This document shows, in pieces, positions 13,516 to 14,057 of a stretch of DNA of 14,057 bases (its first letter is position 1; each line of letters starts with the position of its first letter). The translations under genes and the position numbers were made by a program. Below the pieces are notes generated by a model. That model searched no databases, was not told the origin of the DNA, and worked only from the letters and a program-made list of their open reading frames with translations. The stretch is taken from positions 1-14,057 of the forward strand of contig CAZYYW010000061.1 in assembly GCA_964651445.1 (NCBI GenBank), in the 5' to 3' direction. Source of the stretch: GCA-2746365 sp964651445 (GTDB lineage: Bacteria; Pseudomonadota; Gammaproteobacteria; SZUA-229).

Positions 13516-14057
13516 TCAAAGGCCTTTTAAGTGCAACAGAGTAAATGAAATGGCGGTGGCAATGAAACCGATGCCCAGCGATAAATAGCTTAAGCGTAGG
13601 TTGATGTATTTTTTTTCCAGTACTTTTCCAATCTGATAAATGTCACGCATGAGCAGGGTGTTAGCTTGCTCATTGTTTTGCAGGTTTTCTCGTAAGGTGT
13701 GAACAAATTCCTCTTGATCGAGAGCCGAGAAGCTACCGAAAAATAGCAGATTGGAAGGTTTTCCGGCGACGGGTTTGGTGTTGCGAAATCGAGGAGTAAT
13801 CACTAATAATGCAAACACGGCGGCAAGCGTAAAAAAGGCCGATAATATCCACATGGTGATGTCGTACTGACTGCTGTTTTCCAGCATAGTTTGAGTGACC
13901 GTAATAAAAATAAGAAAAGCGCCCAGTACAATATTGGCTTTTTGGTCGGCAATCATACCGAGCATAACATGGTGTTGCTGAGCGGTTCGAAGCACGATGA
14001 TAATATCGCATTGTTGGCTTTGGTAATCGTTATCTAGCCACGCGCTGCGTCGTTCAG
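13516..14057 (-). CDS. Pycsar-effector-type membrane protein, 5' end beyond window
   Basis: The frame is open from its stop to the right edge of the window, so the gene is partial. A GTG at 13995 is in frame, but 20 further sense codons precede it (ending DYQSQQCDIII), so that GTG is probably internal. Counting from that GTG, LRTAQQHHVMLGMIADQKA precedes hydrophobic helices at about 22-38, 46-66 and 134-156. A soluble part between helices 2 and 3 carries SNLLFFGSFSALDQEEF (81-97) and RDIYQIGKVLEKKYINLR (117-134). This matches the Pycsar effector transmembrane family (DUF5706), which in anti-phage Pycsar systems is activated by cCMP or cUMP and damages the inner membrane. No cyclase is in the window; the missing N-terminus could carry another domain. 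Confidence 0.8.
   Translation of the reverse strand, partial: ERRSAWLDNDYQSQQCDIIIVLRTAQQHHVMLGMIADQKANIVLGAFLIFITVTQTMLENSSQYDITMWILSAFFTLAAVFALLVITPRFRNTKPVAGKPSNLLFFGSFSALDQEEFVHTLRENLQNNEQANTLLMRDIYQIGKVLEKKYINLRLSYLSLGIGFIATAISFTLLHLKGL

Noticed and set aside
13733..14011. 92-codon ATG-started frame overlapping the Pycsar-effector gene
   Set aside because: It lies in another frame with a low-complexity composition, while the overlapping frame encodes recognisable helices and motifs.

Overview
This is a chromosomal segment of a gammaproteobacterium. The order glyQ-glyS-gmhB-plsC, with 4-base start/stop overlaps, resembles the block close to the replication origin in Pseudomonas and related marine lineages, and base composition is moderate. 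I cannot name the genus. No rRNA, tRNA, CRISPR array, IS element or integron site was found.

Left part (1-2060): a type II toxin-antitoxin pair (Phd/YefM-like antitoxin, RelE/YafQ-like toxin) sits behind a perfect 12-base inverted repeat that is a probable autoregulatory operator. The module lies between two copies of the first 35 bases of a DUF1853 gene. One copy is a stub at the left edge; the other begins the intact gene at 1141. This looks like an insertion or duplication scar.

Iron/peroxide region (2108-7099): a Fur-family regulator without the usual Cys zinc site is followed by a 445-base gene-free stretch holding several hairpin repeats and a bidirectional terminator. On the minus strand is the operon rubrerythrin > two-[4Fe-4S]/CCG-domain protein > DUF3501, with an internal terminator after rubrerythrin. 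The operon has a near-consensus sigma-70 promoter whose -10 box overlaps an inverted repeat resembling Irr-type boxes. Divergent from it is an orphan dihydrolipoamide-dehydrogenase-like flavoprotein. Together these suggest an iron- or peroxide-responsive redox module, which is inference.

Core region (7337-12499): a conserved-looking unknown protein is divergent from glyQ. glyQ, glyS, gmhB and plsC then form one tightly packed operon for glycyl-tRNA synthetase, LPS heptose synthesis and lysophosphatidic acid acylation.

Right part (12500-14057): a TatD-family hydrolase and, running off the right edge, a three-helix membrane protein of the Pycsar-effector family (cyclic-pyrimidine anti-phage signalling).

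Between genes are two unrelated repeat families (CACAGAG type and CGCGAAA type). They share one architecture: long inverted arms, each made of three or more 9-base units. One copy has perfect 31-base arms, and a 27-base arm of the other family recurs without a mismatch 10 kb away.
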